A DNA stretch of 44,138 bases from Betaproteobacteria bacterium (GCA_021732605.1 JAKFUS010000048.1:1-44138), one strand, 5' to 3'. Shown: positions 1 through 8,434, counted from the first letter of the stretch. Numbers and translations are program-made. The notes: generated by a model from the sequence alone, not told the origin.

Positions 1-1381
1 GGCTGGCAAACATCTGGAACGCCACCAGCATGCCGATCGTGAAACCTTCGTTCTGCATTACGATCAGCGCGCCCACGCACAAAATGGCCAGCGTCTGGGT
101 CTGTTCGATGGCATTGGCGACGGTGTTGGTGGTATTGGATAATTGGCGGGTGCGGAATCCGGCGTGCAAATAATCGGCCAGCAGACCGTCATAACGCTTT
201 TCCAGATACGGTTCCATCTGCAGCGACTTGACGGTTTCCATGCCGACGACGTACTCGGTCAGAAAGGCCTGGTTGCGTGCGCCCTTCAGGAATTGCTCGT
301 TGACGCGCTCGCGCAGCAGTGGCGTGATTACGATGCTGAGAATGGCCAGCAGGGCCACCGTAGCCACAGCAATCAGCGACAGTTGCCAGCTGTACCAGAA
401 CATCACCGCCAGGAATACGAACAGGAACGGCAGATCGAGGAACAGCGTAACCGCCGCGCCGCTGATGAACTGGCGGATGGTTTCCACGCCATGCAAGCGG
501 GCGATCAATGTGCCCGTCGGTCGCTGTTCAAAATAGCGCAGGTGCAGTCTTACCAGATGGCGGAATACCTGGCTGCCGAGCACAGCATCGATGCGATTAC
601 CGGTATGAAGAATGAAATACTGCCGCAGCCAGGTCAGAAATGCATTGAAGACCAGAAACATGGCCAAACCCAGCGCAATCGCAATCAAAGTGCTTTGGGT
701 CTGATGCACAACCACTTTATCGATGATCACCTGCGTAAACAGCGGCGTGGTCAGTCCGACCAGTTGCAGCACGAACGACGCCAGCATCACATCGCGCCAG
801 ATCGTCTTGTGTTTCAGCAGTTCCGGTATAAACCAGCGGAAGCCGAACTTGTCCGGGTCACGTGACCACAACTCATCATCGGGTGCTTCCGATCTGGCTT
901 GATGCGCAACAAGCAGCACCATTGAATCAAAGCGTTCCGAAAATTCGGCAACAGAAATGGTTTCTGCAGCATTGCTTTGCGCAGGGAAATACAGCAAACG
1001 CTCGCCATCGGCCTTGACTATCAGCGCGAGTCTGGCGGCAGGCTGCGTCCCTTCCTGGGTCAAGACCGCTGCAGCCGCAGCGTCTCCAGATTCTGCTGTA
1101 ACGGCTTCAGAAGCTGCTTCCACCTCTGATGCCACCGTGACAGTGGCTGGCTGGTGCAGCCGCGCAACAAAAGGAAATGTCAGTCCGGAAAGCTTGTGTT
1201 CGGCAGTATCACAGCGCCCCACCTTGAACCCGAGCGCAGTCGCAGCCTCGATAAAAGTGGCTTCAGAATGAGGGGGGGGATGCTGCTGCGCGACCAGCGC
1301 CGGATCAAACGGAATCCGGTTGATTTGGCACAGACTTCCCAGTATCCACACTAAATCCTGTGCCAGCCACGGTCGATCCAC
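1..1381 (-). CDS. Type I secretion ABC transporter, HlyB type (N-terminal part, cut by window edge)
   Basis: This is the inner-membrane ATPase/permease of a type I secretion system, which would export RTX-type proteins with a membrane-fusion protein and a TolC-like channel. I read a GTG start at 1381 behind a purine-rich GGGGAGAG; 460 codons are visible and the nucleotide-binding domain lies beyond the left edge. Residues 1-170 resemble the C39-like domain of HlyB: no cysteine sits in the peptidase position, so it is probably a substrate-docking domain and not a protease. An Ala/Glu/Thr-rich insertion of about 35 residues interrupts it. From about residue 175 comes the conserved FGFRWF stretch and then the transmembrane region (LTTPLFTQVIIDKVVVH, RPTGTLIARLHGVETIR). 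The RTX substrate and partner genes are not in view. The family assignment is firm; the substrate is unknown. Confidence 0.88.
   Translation of the reverse strand, partial: MDRPWLAQDLVWILGSLCQINRIPFDPALVAQQHPPPHSEATFIEAATALGFKVGRCDTAEHKLSGLTFPFVARLHQPATVTVASEVEAASEAVTAESGDAAAAAVLTQEGTQPAARLALIVKADGERLLYFPAQSNAAETISVAEFSERFDSMVLLVAHQARSEAPDDELWSRDPDKFGFRWFIPELLKHKTIWRDVMLASFVLQLVGLTTPLFTQVIIDKVVVHQTQSTLIAIALGLAMFLVFNAFLTWLRQYFILHTGNRIDAVLGSQVFRHLVRLHLRYFEQRPTGTLIARLHGVETIRQFISGAAVTLFLDLPFLFVFLAVMFWYSWQLSLIAVATVALLAILSIVITPLLRERVNEQFLKGARNQAFLTEYVVGMETVKSLQMEPYLEKRYDGLLADYLHAGFRTRQLSNTTNTVANAIEQTQTLAILCVGALIVMQNEGFTIGMLVAFQMFAS
1272..1279. repeat. Homopolymer tract of eight G (C8 on the coding strand)
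   Basis: Eight G in a row lie inside the secretion ABC transporter gene, around codons 35-37, where they encode three prolines. Gain or loss of one base would shift the frame near the start of the gene. Slippage is possible in principle; nothing in a single sequence shows that it happens. Confidence 0.85.
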
Positions 1382-1625
1382 GCACTCTCCCCTGCGCCCC
1401 CGATTGCCACGTGATGGTCCGGCGAGCTGTTTTTGTGTTGATGGCTACAGCAAAAATCGTAAAAATCTCTCGTCACATGCCAAGTAAATATAGCTTAGAT
1501 ACAAAAAATAACAAAGGCATGGACATAGGGCTGATCTTGCAGCGCAATGGAGTCAGATTTTGTACTAACTAATCAAGGCTGCGGATTGAGGAAGAGCAGG
1601 CCGCGCGGTACACGACGTATGCTAT

Positions 1626-2000
1626 CTAACGTTTCACTACGTATCGTACGCCGGCAACGTTCGCAAAATCGGCATCCTGGGTCCAAAATACCGCGTCACA
1701 GCTGCGAGCCGTGGCTAACATGATGCTGTCGGCCATCGGCAGCCGATGCTCAATGCTGATTTTTGCTGCAGCGAGTGCAATTGCAGCATCCAAGTCAACG
1801 ATCCGCCCCTGCTGCATCAACGCAACCGCCTGCAACGCCTGTCCTTCTCCACTTTGTTGCAAGACACGTTTGAACACTTCAAAAAGGCTGAGAGTTGGTA
1901 CGATCAGTTGGTGTGGCGATGTGATGGGCGACGCGAAAAAACCGGCGTTGGTTCCATCGGCGAAATATTCCAGCCAGCCGGAGGAATCAACAACATTCAC
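1626..2000 (-). CDS. vapC: VapC-type PIN-domain ribonuclease toxin
   Basis: A 124-residue PIN-domain protein, the usual length of a VapC toxin, a Mg-dependent ribonuclease that blocks translation when free of its antitoxin. The acidic PIN residues are visible: Asp5 in VDSSGWLEY, Glu41 in SLFEVFK, Asp91 in MADSIMLATA, and Asp109/Asp111 in TQDADF. The start is GTG at 2000; it overlaps the antitoxin stop by four bases (GTGA), which points to translational coupling. The RNA target cannot be told from the sequence. Confidence 0.9.
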   Translation of the reverse strand: MNVVDSSGWLEYFADGTNAGFFASPITSPHQLIVPTLSLFEVFKRVLQQSGEGQALQAVALMQQGRIVDLDAAIALAAAKISIEHRLPMADSIMLATARSCDAVFWTQDADFANVAGVRYVVKR

Positions 2001-2203
2001 GTCCGGTCATCCTCGCGCGGGACGTCCGTATTGATACCTCGAAGAAAACCACGCATTTCCCGTAGTGGGCGTTGCGGAATCAATTCAATCCGGTTTTCGT
2101 AGGCAATGGCCTGCACTTTTTGGCCCGGACTAAGCTTGAGGTTGTCCCGGATGCCTTTGGGTATGACCACTTGAAATTTGGGCGAGATAGTTACGGTCTC
2201 CAT
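1997..2203 (-). CDS. vapB: VapB-type antitoxin, AbrB/MazE fold
   Basis: A 68-residue protein whose N-terminal half is a SpoVT/AbrB swapped-hairpin DNA-binding domain (SPKFQVVIPKGIRDNL, then LSPGQKVQAIAYENRIELIP). The C-terminal tail (about residues 45-68, charged and probably unstructured when free) would wrap the toxin. It lies first in the operon and overlaps the toxin start by four bases. Such pairs usually repress their own promoter; the short repeats just upstream fit that. No sign of decay is seen in either gene. Confidence 0.9.
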   Translation of the reverse strand: METVTISPKFQVVIPKGIRDNLKLSPGQKVQAIAYENRIELIPQRPLREMRGFLRGINTDVPREDDRT

Positions 2204-2212
2204 GGGAGCCTC

Positions 2213-2250
2213 ATCGATGTCAAAGTCGTATGACGATTATTATATCGATG
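2213..2250. promoter_or_regulatory. Possible VapB operator region
   Basis: Two copies of ATCGATG (2213-2219 and 2244-2250) lie just upstream of the antitoxin start, with a short inverted GTC/GAC pair and an AT-rich TTATTATAT between them. Direct or inverted repeats in this position are typical for autorepressed toxin-antitoxin promoters. The function is inferred only from position. Confidence 0.3.
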
Positions 2251-2302
2251 GAATTGACGGTCAAGCAAACTTCATTACTTGTGAATGCTTCTATTAAGTA
2301 TA

Positions 2303-2377
2303 TGTTTTTATTGACATTTTATAACTTCTCTGAAAGAAGCGCATATGAATACGGGCAGAACTCGCGTTCCACCCGTC
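2303..2377. repeat. Dispersed degenerate repeat, copy 1
   Basis: Shares ordered blocks with 4465-4544: TGTTTTTATTGA (2303-2314), GCATA (2341-2345), CGGGCAGAAC (2352-2361) and CCCGTC (2372-2377), with similar spacing. In both copies CGGG and the later CCCG can pair into a small hairpin. It lies between vapB and the HbpS-like gene. No coding potential is seen. It could be a worn mobile repeat or a small-RNA-like unit. Confidence 0.5.
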
Positions 2378-2433
2378 TCTCGCCAGCCCCCGCCTTCGTG
2401 AGGCGGAACGGCTTTTCATAATTTCAAATCGCG

Positions 2434-2949
2434 CTACTTGATCCGATCCTGGATCTTGGCAAGCGCTTCGCGCGCGCAGGCTTCGTCAAGCTGCCCGCCC
2501 GGAGCGCCGCTCACGCCGATTGCGCCGATTACCTGGCCGTTTGCCATGCGAATCACCAGGCCGCCCTGCCCGGTGCTGATGTTCGGCAGAATCGTCGGCG
2601 GAACTGTTGACGGCGCTGCCTTGGCCAACCGGTCGGCGACTTCCTTGGTGCTGTTCTCGTTGCGGCCCAGCGTAAACGACGCGGCGGTATACGCCTTGTA
2701 ATAGCCGTTGTCCTGGGAATGGATCGGTGCGCCGTCACCGCGCAGGAGCGCCTGACGCACTCCGTCGAGATTGACGACGACCGCCCACACCTTGTGGCCC
2801 TGCTTCGCGCAGATCGCGACCGTGTCTCCGACCAGCTCGTTCGCGAGCGCGGCCGACAACTGCGGCTTGTTGACTACACCCTGCGCCATCGCTCCAACCG
2901 AACCCGCAACGCACAGCACAGCCACTGCAAACTTCGAGATCTTCTTCAT
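2434..2949 (-). CDS. Exported GlcG/HbpS family protein
   Basis: A 171-residue protein of the GlcG/HbpS family (the former DUF336). Residues 1-22 form a signal peptide with a Lys-Lys start, a hydrophobic core and an AMA cleavage motif, so the mature protein is probably periplasmic. The rest is one compact domain, with the family pattern of a VVNLDGVRQALLRGDGAPI strand region, a KAYTAASF helix and the Gly-rich GGLVIRMANGQVIGAIGVSG end. Some members bind haem or act with oxidoreductases; no haem ligand can be assigned here. It stands alone between vapB and a Bug receptor gene. Family is firm, role unknown. Confidence 0.8.
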   Translation of the reverse strand: MKKISKFAVAVLCVAGSVGAMAQGVVNKPQLSAALANELVGDTVAICAKQGHKVWAVVVNLDGVRQALLRGDGAPIHSQDNGYYKAYTAASFTLGRNENSTKEVADRLAKAAPSTVPPTILPNISTGQGGLVIRMANGQVIGAIGVSGAPGGQLDEACAREALAKIQDRIK

Positions 2950-3288
2950 TGGACTCCCCCTTTGATTGAAGACTGCCGGGTCACGATACCAAACATCACG
3001 GGATCGCGGAGGTGCTTTATCAAAGGGAGGCCGTCTCTCGCTATGAAGCTGCTCGCCCCTGTGGCTGTTGGTGCGTCAAATCGGGGTGACATTCCTCATT
3101 CACCCGGTGATGAAAATGGTTGGTTGGCGCGCTGCGCCAAGGTCAGTCCGGGACAGTCGTTATTCATTAGCAGCCGGTCGACGAGTCCGGAGACCTTGGT
3201 GCCCTCGGCGAAGTCTTACTTATACGCAGTCAGTCGAAATGCCTGCGTCGAATTAACCGGACAGTTATCGTGCTGCCTGATCCTCAGT
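2950..3288. other. Intergenic stretch without a recognisable gene
   Basis: 339 bases between the Bug receptor gene (3' side) and the HbpS-like gene start. The part near 2950 must hold the promoter and leader of the HbpS-like gene, including a purine-rich GGGGGAGTCC just before its start. The part at about 3100-3210 is open in one minus-strand frame for some 30 codons, but without a start or a family I recognise. No clear hairpin with a T run was found. Confidence 0.5.
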
Positions 3289-4266
3289 TCAGCGTGCCAG
3301 CCCGAGATCCAACAGGACATTTTTCAAGTAAGCGTAGTCGCTCTCCAGATCTTTGGCGAGTTGTGCACTGCCAGCGAAGTTATCGCTCCAGTAGTTTTTT
3401 TCCAGATCATCTTTCCATTCCGGTGCCTGCGCCATTTTGCGCAGCGCTTCTTCCCAGAAGGCAATCTGTGCCGGCGTGAGTCCCTTGGGCGCAAAAATCG
3501 CCCGCCAGTTGCCATAGACAAAATCTGCTCCCTGCTCCTTCCAGGTCGGCGCAGTCGCCAGTGGACCGGGGAGCCGTGAGGGTGCAGCCACGCCGATGAC
3601 CCGCACGGTGCCGTTGTTGACGTGGGCGACGGCATTGACTGCGCCCGCGACGGCCACATCAATATGGCCGCCCAGCATCGCGGTGATGGCTTCCGCAGAG
3701 CCCTTGAACACCACAGGTTTCAGGTCGCGGGCATTGCCGCCAAGCGACTTGATCAGCAAGCCCGAGGCAACGTGGCGGCTGCTGCCGAACGCGTTGGCAA
3801 AACCCACGACGACCGAGCGTGGGTCTTTTTTCAGTCGTTCGGCGAGATCGCGTCCGGTTTTGATGGGCGATTCGGTCCTGACCATGAACACCGCGTAATC
3901 CTCGTACAGAGAAACCACGGGTGTGAAATCGCGATGACCGAGCGGGCTGGAACCCAGGATGTTGTTCGACAGCAGCCCACTGCTCGCGATGTACAGCGCG
4001 TGGGCATCCCCCGGCTTCTGGCTGACATAGGTGTAAGCAATACTGCCGCCGCCGCCCGGCTTGTTGATCACCACCAGCGGCACCGGCGCGAGTTTGTTTG
4101 CGGTAAAGACGCGCTCCATGATCCGCGCCGTCTTGTCGTTACTGCCGCCTGGCGCTGAGCCGGCGACAACTTCCACATTCTTCTGCGGTGACCACGCCTG
4201 GGCTGAAGCTGTGACTGTTGCGCCCGTAAGGGCAATTGCAATGGCGCACAGCGTCAGCTTTATCAT
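3289..4266 (-). CDS. Bug-family (TctC) periplasmic solute-binding protein
   Basis: A 325-residue periplasmic receptor of the tripartite tricarboxylate transporter (TTT) family, also called Bug proteins, which bind carboxylates and related solutes. A signal peptide covers residues 1-23 (Lys3, hydrophobic core, ASAQA). The fold's usual markers follow: an early VEVVAGSAPGGSNDKTAR loop, LVVINKPGGGGSIAYTYV, the VVFKGSAEAITAMLGGHIDVAV lobe and IGVAAPSRLPG near the hinge. I chose ATG 4266 because GGGGGAG lies eight bases upstream; an in-frame TTG at 4281 would swallow this site. No TctA or TctB membrane genes are near, so it is an orphan receptor, as is common in Burkholderiales. The ligand is unknown. 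Confidence 0.88.
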   Translation of the reverse strand: MIKLTLCAIAIALTGATVTASAQAWSPQKNVEVVAGSAPGGSNDKTARIMERVFTANKLAPVPLVVINKPGGGGSIAYTYVSQKPGDAHALYIASSGLLSNNILGSSPLGHRDFTPVVSLYEDYAVFMVRTESPIKTGRDLAERLKKDPRSVVVGFANAFGSSRHVASGLLIKSLGGNARDLKPVVFKGSAEAITAMLGGHIDVAVAGAVNAVAHVNNGTVRVIGVAAPSRLPGPLATAPTWKEQGADFVYGNWRAIFAPKGLTPAQIAFWEEALRKMAQAPEWKDDLEKNYWSDNFAGSAQLAKDLESDYAYLKNVLLDLGLAR

Positions 4267-4310
4267 CGATTTCTCCCCCAAGCGTTATGTGCAGATGGCT
4301 ATCAGTTACA

Positions 4311-4334
4311 TTTTTAAATGCGTTTTTAAATGCG
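4311..4334. repeat. Two tandem 12-bp units upstream of the Bug gene
   Basis: TTTTTAAATGCG occurs twice back to back, 45-68 bases upstream of the Bug receptor start. The AT-rich unit in this position could be part of the promoter or a regulator site. The remaining bases up to 4610 hold copy 2 of a dispersed repeat and no gene. Confidence 0.5.
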
Positions 4335-4464
4335 ATTATCAATGGTATTGGCTGTCCGGTTTATCCTTTTGGGATATGCGATCGAGTACTCCATCAAACC
4401 TCCCGCTTGACGTCTGAATTGCATCAACGCATTTCCAGCGCCCCATAGGATGTATATAAGGATC

Positions 4465-4544
4465 TGTTTTTATTGATAATATTAAAATATTCTCCGCTGG
4501 CGGCTGGCATAAACAAACCGGGCAGAACCCAAGCTCTCCCCGTC
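4465..4544. repeat. Dispersed degenerate repeat, copy 2
   Basis: Carries the same ordered blocks as 2303-2377: TGTTTTTATTGA (4465-4476), GCATA, CGGGCAGAAC (4519-4528) and CCCGTC (4539-4544). The CGGG and CCCG blocks can pair around a loop and are followed by TTTT on the plus strand. It lies in the gap between the Bug receptor gene and the terminator of the outer-membrane protein gene. Confidence 0.5.
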
Positions 4545-4610
4545 TTTTCCATCCGTCGGCGAATTTTTTGCGTCAAGCGGTCTTCAGATACCCGCATTTC
4601 CGGCTACACC

Positions 4611-4641
4611 AAAACAAAAAGCCGGGGATCACCCCGGCTTT
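4611..4641 (-). terminator. Intrinsic terminator of the outer-membrane barrel gene
   Basis: A perfect 10-bp stem (AAAGCCGGGG at 4618-4627 with CCCCGGCTTT at 4632-4641) closes a four-base loop. Read on the minus strand it is followed by TTTTTGTTTT. It begins 17 bases after the stop codon of the gene at 4659-5156. Confidence 0.9.
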
Positions 4642-4658
4642 CGTTGATGCGAACCTGC

Positions 4659-5156
4659 TTAGAATCCGTATTTCAGGCTCAGTCCTACATTCTTGCCTCT
4701 GGGCCGGCTGACGCCGGCATCTGACAGCTTGCCGAAATCTTCGTACTCGAGACGCACGCCGAGGTTCTTGTTCAGGCTGTAGACCACGCCTATGCCGAGC
4801 AGCAATCCCGTATTGTCGCCTGTGCCCGCAGCATCAGGGCGGTTTTCTGAGGCGCCCAATTTACCGAACAGTGCCCAGCGTTCTTGCAGCTGGATTGTGT
4901 GTACTGCGGCCAGAGTATAGGTCTCAATATCCGCACCACGAAACTTGCCGAGGTCGTTATAGCCCAGTTCGATTGCCCAGGTCGGATTGAATTGATAACC
5001 GCCATACAGTTTGTAGGAAGTGTCCCGGCTGTCTGTTTTTGCTTCGCCAACGCCAGCACCCAGATACAGTTGCCCGGATGCGGGGAACAATTGCGCGGAC
5101 GCGGGGAATGCTGCGAAAGCGGCGGCTACGGCTGCTGCCATGAAAATCTTTTTCAT
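4659..5156 (-). CDS. Small OmpA-like outer-membrane beta-barrel protein
   Basis: A 165-residue protein with a signal peptide (residues 1-21, ending FPASA) and then a series of amphipathic strands typical of an eight-stranded barrel of the OmpA N-terminal/opacity type: GQLYLGAGVG, YKLYGGYQFN, WAIELGYNDLG, ETYTLAAVHT, LFGKLGASEN, LLLGIGVVYS, LGVRLEYEDFG and NVGLSLKYGF. The C-terminal Phe after alternating residues is the usual signal for the BAM machinery. There is no peptidoglycan-binding OmpA C-terminal domain. GGAG lies upstream of the ATG. The gene is single, ends at a strong terminator and is divergent from cbpA. Function beyond being a surface barrel is unknown. Confidence 0.85.
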   Translation of the reverse strand: MKKIFMAAAVAAAFAAFPASAQLFPASGQLYLGAGVGEAKTDSRDTSYKLYGGYQFNPTWAIELGYNDLGKFRGADIETYTLAAVHTIQLQERWALFGKLGASENRPDAAGTGDNTGLLLGIGVVYSLNKNLGVRLEYEDFGKLSDAGVSRPRGKNVGLSLKYGF

Positions 5157-5302
5157 GTTTGTAATACTCCAAAAAATAAATGGTTATGTCGATTGCGGAG
5201 TATGGAGAAGGTTCTTCGGCTGGTATGTACGTTGTCACACACAAGCTGAGGATCAATCTGGGTAATCTGGTGAAGTGATCTCGCTGATTCATTTACCCGA
5301 CC

Positions 5303-5344
5303 AGGATTGATGAAATAGGATTGATGAAATAGGATTGATGAAAT
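5303..5344 (+). repeat. Three tandem copies of a 14-bp unit at the cbpA start
   Basis: AGGATTGATGAAAT is repeated exactly three times. Each copy holds a purine-rich AGGA, a short spacer and ATG AAA. In copies 1 and 2 the ATG (5310, 5324) runs into TAG after one lysine codon; in copy 3 the ATG at 5338 continues into cbpA. So the true start is preceded by two start-Lys-stop minigenes made of the same initiation signal. Confidence 0.9.
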
Positions 5345-6285
5345 ACAAGGACTATTACGGCATTCTCGGTGTTGACCGGAGCGCCACGACCGAAGCCGTC
5401 AAGAAGGCTTATCGCAAACTCGCCCACAAATATCACCCGGATGTTTCCAAAGATCCCGAGGGCGAGGAAAAATTCAAAACCGTCGCCGAGGCTTATGAGA
5501 CGCTGAAAAATCCGGAGAAACGCGCCGCCTATGACCAGCTTGGCCGACATGCGCCGGGCGAGAATTTCCGGCCACCGCCGGACTGGGGCCAGCAGCATGG
5601 GGATCCGCAGTTTTCATTTGATGATGCCGATCTGGCCGATCTTTTTGCCGGCATGGCCGCTGGCCGGCATCCCGGTGGCGGACATATCCGCATGTCCGGT
5701 CAGGATTACGATGTCTCCACCCGGATTTCCCTCGCGGATGCATTTCACGGCACCGAAGTCGAACTGAGCCTGACGGTGCCAGAGCCTGATGCGCAGGGCC
5801 GCCTGCATCGTGTGCCCCGCACCCTCAAAGTACGTATTCCCAAAGGCGCGACCGATGGCCAGCGCATGCGCTTGGCCGGCCGTGGTGGCAAAGGCCTTAA
5901 CGGCGGGCGCGACGGCGACCTGTATCTCAACATCACCTTGCATTCCCATCCGCTGTTTCGCATCAGCGGACACGATCTGTATTTCGATCTGCCGCTGGCG
6001 CCGTGGGAGGCCGTACTGGGCGCAAGCCTCGAAGTGCCGACACTGGCTGGAGCGGTTCGCCTGAAAGTGCCGCCGAATACCCAAGCCGGACAGCAACTGC
6101 GGCTGTCCGGGCGCGGCTTGCCCAAACCGCAAGGTAAGGCGGCAGGCGACCTTTTCGCCATTGTGCAGATTGTGCTGCCCGTTGCGGCCAGTGATATTGA
6201 GCGCGGTTTGTTTGAACAGCTCGCGACAGGATCGACGTTTAATCCGCGTGAGCGCCTGCAACAGGAGATCAACAATGACTCATGA
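5338..6285 (+). CDS. cbpA: Curved-DNA-binding protein CbpA, DnaJ-type co-chaperone
   Basis: A 315-residue class II J-domain protein that stimulates DnaK and also binds curved DNA in the nucleoid. The J domain covers residues 4-70 with the essential HPD at 33-35. A Gly/Phe-poor linker (about 75-115) leads to the C-terminal substrate-binding domains ([17 protein letters not shown], then [21 protein letters not shown] and [19 protein letters not shown]). No CxxCxGxG zinc repeats are present, which separates it from DnaJ. The start at 5338 is the last of three identical ATGs in a tandem repeat. It overlaps cbpM by 11 bases. Confidence 0.95.
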   Translation: MKYKDYYGILGVDRSATTEAVKKAYRKLAHKYHPDVSKDPEGEEKFKTVAEAYETLKNPEKRAAYDQLGRHAPGENFRPPPDWGQQHGDPQFSFDDADLADLFAGMAAGRHPGGGHIRMSGQDYDVSTRISLADAFHGTEVELSLTVPEPDAQGRLHRVPRTLKVRIPKGATDGQRMRLAGRGGKGLNGGRDGDLYLNITLHSHPLFRISGHDLYFDLPLAPWEAVLGASLEVPTLAGAVRLKVPPNTQAGQQLRLSGRGLPKPQGKAAGDLFAIVQIVLPVAASDIERGLFEQLATGSTFNPRERLQQEINNDS

Positions 6286-6598
6286 ATCCGCTGAACCTGA
6301 ATGGCTGACTGACGACCATGCGCTCTCCGTGAAGGAATTGGCGGAGATGTCCGGCCTGTCGGAGGTTGAGCTGCTCGAACTCGTTGACTACGGCGCCGTT
6401 ACGCCCATTGATCCGGAAGCGTCACCGTGGATGTTCACCGGCCGCTGCCTGCTGACCGTGCGTACGGCCTGCAGGTTGCGCATCAGCTTCGATCTGGAGC
6501 CGCACGGTGTGGCGCTGATCGTATCGCTGCTGGAGCGGATACACGGACTGGAATCGCAACTGGGCAATTTGCGGGCGCAGTTGCCGCGGCGGCCCTGA
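6275..6598 (+). CDS. cbpM: Chaperone modulator CbpM, MerR-like
   Basis: A 107-residue protein directly after and overlapping cbpA by 11 bases, the standard arrangement. CbpM binds the J domain of CbpA and blocks its co-chaperone and DNA-binding work. The N-terminal part shows a MerR-like helix-turn-helix ([28 protein letters not shown] region), followed by the helical [23 protein letters not shown] part and a short coiled end. Start ATG 6275 follows AACAGGAGATC. Family and position agree well. Confidence 0.9.
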   Translation: MTHESAEPEWLTDDHALSVKELAEMSGLSEVELLELVDYGAVTPIDPEASPWMFTGRCLLTVRTACRLRISFDLEPHGVALIVSLLERIHGLESQLGNLRAQLPRRP

Positions 6599-6653
6599 AG
6601 TTGGATGCGGGTTTCGAGCGGACCGATCCGGCGGCAGGACCAGTGGTGACGAT

Positions 6654-6673
6654 TACTGTATATAATTACAGTA
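6654..6673 (+). promoter_or_regulatory. LexA (SOS) box of umuDC
   Basis: TACTGT and ACAGTA flank eight AT-rich bases, a perfect inverted 20-bp match to the proteobacterial LexA consensus. It ends 37 bases upstream of the umuD start, so LexA would cover the promoter. DNA damage should release it. Confidence 0.93.
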
Positions 6674-6710
6674 TTATGATGCCGCCGCAAAACCCTTCCG
6701 AGACCCGCCG

Positions 6711-7163
6711 ATGATTCCCGCCCGATCGCAGCACCCGCCCATGGGCATTCCTTTGGCTGTCGTCACGCAGACCGGCAGGTTGTTGCTGCCCGTGGGCGCC
6801 GGCAAAGCCGCGGCCGGATTTCCCTCGCCGGCCACCGACCATATCGACCAGTGTCTGGATCTGACCGAGTACCTGGTGCTGCATCCGGAAGCGACTTTTT
6901 TTCTGCGCGTCAAAGGCGATTCCATGACCGGCGCCGGCATTCATCATGGCGACTTGTTGATCGTCGACCGTTCGCTCGAACCCGCGTCTGGCCGCGTGGT
7001 GGTGGCTGCGCTGAACGGAGAGCTGACAGTGAAGCGCCTGCAGCGCAGCCGGGGCCGGATCACGTTGCAGGCCGAAAATCCCGCCTACCCGGACATTGCC
7101 GTCGAAGACACCCACGAATTGCAGATCTGGGGCGTGGTGGCCCATGTCGTGCATACGCCATGA
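6711..7163 (+). CDS. umuD: UmuD, self-cleaving subunit of DNA polymerase V
   Basis: A 150-residue S24-family protein, slightly longer than E. coli UmuD (139). After damage, RecA filaments would trigger cleavage, giving UmuD', which joins UmuC for translesion synthesis. The expected elements are present: a likely Ala35-Gly36 cleavage site (KAAAG), the catalytic Ser71 in VKGDSM and Lys108 in TVKRL. The start at 6711 has only a weak GAG upstream; a 12-codon reading frame starting at 6676, just behind the LexA box, ends in TGA at 6712-6714, overlapping the umuD ATG, so reinitiation is possible. The stop overlaps umuC (ATGA). Confidence 0.95.
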   Translation: MIPARSQHPPMGIPLAVVTQTGRLLLPVGAGKAAAGFPSPATDHIDQCLDLTEYLVLHPEATFFLRVKGDSMTGAGIHHGDLLIVDRSLEPASGRVVVAALNGELTVKRLQRSRGRITLQAENPAYPDIAVEDTHELQIWGVVAHVVHTP

Positions 7164-8434
7164 GCCGGGTCATCGCGCTGGTCGATGGCAACAATTTCTA
7201 TGTGTCCTGCGAGCGGGTATTCAACCCGGGGCTGGAACGGCGCCCCGTTGTCGTGCTCTCCAACAACGACGGCTGCGTGGTGTCGCGCAGTGACGAAGCC
7301 AAAGCGCTGGGCATCCGCATGGGTGTGCCTTTTTTCGAAGTCAGGCAGATGACCAAAAGTCATGGTTTGGTATCGCTCAGTTCCAATTACGCGCTTTATG
7401 GCGACATGAGTGCGCGGATGATGCGGCTGCTCGGTGAATTTGCGCCCCAACAGGAAATTTATTCCATCGACGAATGTTTTCTCGATTTAACCGGCATGCA
7501 GGGCGATGCCGTGGCCTGCGGTCATGACATCCGCCGACGCATCCGCCAATACCTGGGCATCACCACCTGCACCGGCATCGGCAGTTCCAAGACACTGGCC
7601 AAGCTCGCCAACCATATCGCCAAGACCCGTAAACAATGCGATGGTGTATTCGATTGGGCGGGCCTGCCCGCTTCCGGGCAAGCCGCGCTGATGGCCAGTC
7701 TGCAGGTAGGCAAAGTGTGGGGTGTGGGGCGCAAGCTGCAGCTGCAATTGCAGAGCATGAGGATCAGCACGGTGCTTGATCTGCAGCGCGCCAATACTGC
7801 GCAGATCCGCAAACGGTTCAGCGTAGTCATGCAGCGTACCGTCGCTGAACTCAACGGCGAGTCCTGCCTGGAACTGGAGGACATCACGGCGCCAAGAGCT
7901 CAAATCCAAGCCTCACGAAGTTTCGGCCGCCCGGTGACGGCGCTCAGTGAACTTCGCGAGGCCGTACTGAGTTATGTCAGCCGCGCCGCAGAACGGTTAC
8001 GCGAACAAGGCTCCGCCTGTGCCCAGGTTTCCGTATACATCCATACCGGAAAATATTGCACGGGAATATCCCGTTACAGCCCCGCCATTCTGATCCCGCT
8101 CACATACCCCACGGCCGACACCCGGCGACTGGGCGCCGCTGCCCTGCACGGTCTGGAGCGGATTTACCGGACAGGTTACCGCTACAAAAAAGCCGGCGTC
8201 ATGCTGATGGGACTGCAGCCTGCGGCCGAAACCCAAGCTGACCTGTTTGCCGGCAGCGAAAAACCGCGCGCCGCGCGCCTGATGACGACCATGGATGCCA
8301 TCAACAAAACCTACGGCATGAACACCGCGACGTTTGCCGGCGCCGGGATCAAGCAGCCCTGGCGCATGCAATCCATGCGCAGGTCACAGCGCCATACCAC
8401 GTCATGGCATGAACTCGCAGTGGCGACCGCCTGA
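7160..8434 (+). CDS. umuC: UmuC, catalytic subunit of DNA polymerase V
   Basis: A 424-residue Y-family polymerase, the usual length of UmuC. Motifs in order: [18 protein letters not shown] with the first metal-binding Asp, [31 protein letters not shown] with the catalytic Asp-Glu pair (about residue 105), [17 protein letters not shown] and the little-finger region from about residue 240. The C-terminal part ends after the [13 protein letters not shown] stretch typical of UmuC. ATG 7160 overlaps the umuD stop by four bases, so the two are coupled under the LexA box. Confidence 0.96.
   Translation: MSRVIALVDGNNFYVSCERVFNPGLERRPVVVLSNNDGCVVSRSDEAKALGIRMGVPFFEVRQMTKSHGLVSLSSNYALYGDMSARMMRLLGEFAPQQEIYSIDECFLDLTGMQGDAVACGHDIRRRIRQYLGITTCTGIGSSKTLAKLANHIAKTRKQCDGVFDWAGLPASGQAALMASLQVGKVWGVGRKLQLQLQSMRISTVLDLQRANTAQIRKRFSVVMQRTVAELNGESCLELEDITAPRAQIQASRSFGRPVTALSELREAVLSYVSRAAERLREQGSACAQVSVYIHTGKYCTGISRYSPAILIPLTYPTADTRRLGAAALHGLERIYRTGYRYKKAGVMLMGLQPAAETQADLFAGSEKPRAARLMTTMDAINKTYGMNTATFAGAGIKQPWRMQSMRRSQRHTTSWHELAVATA

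Noticed and set aside
3100-3210. Open minus-strand stretch reading DFAEGTKVSGLVDRLL
   Set aside because: No start codon, no length and no family I can name; it may be chance or an old remnant.
6851-7159. Longer umuC with about 100 extra N-terminal residues
   Set aside because: The extension is the umuD gene read in another frame; UmuC family length and the ATGA overlap support 7160.
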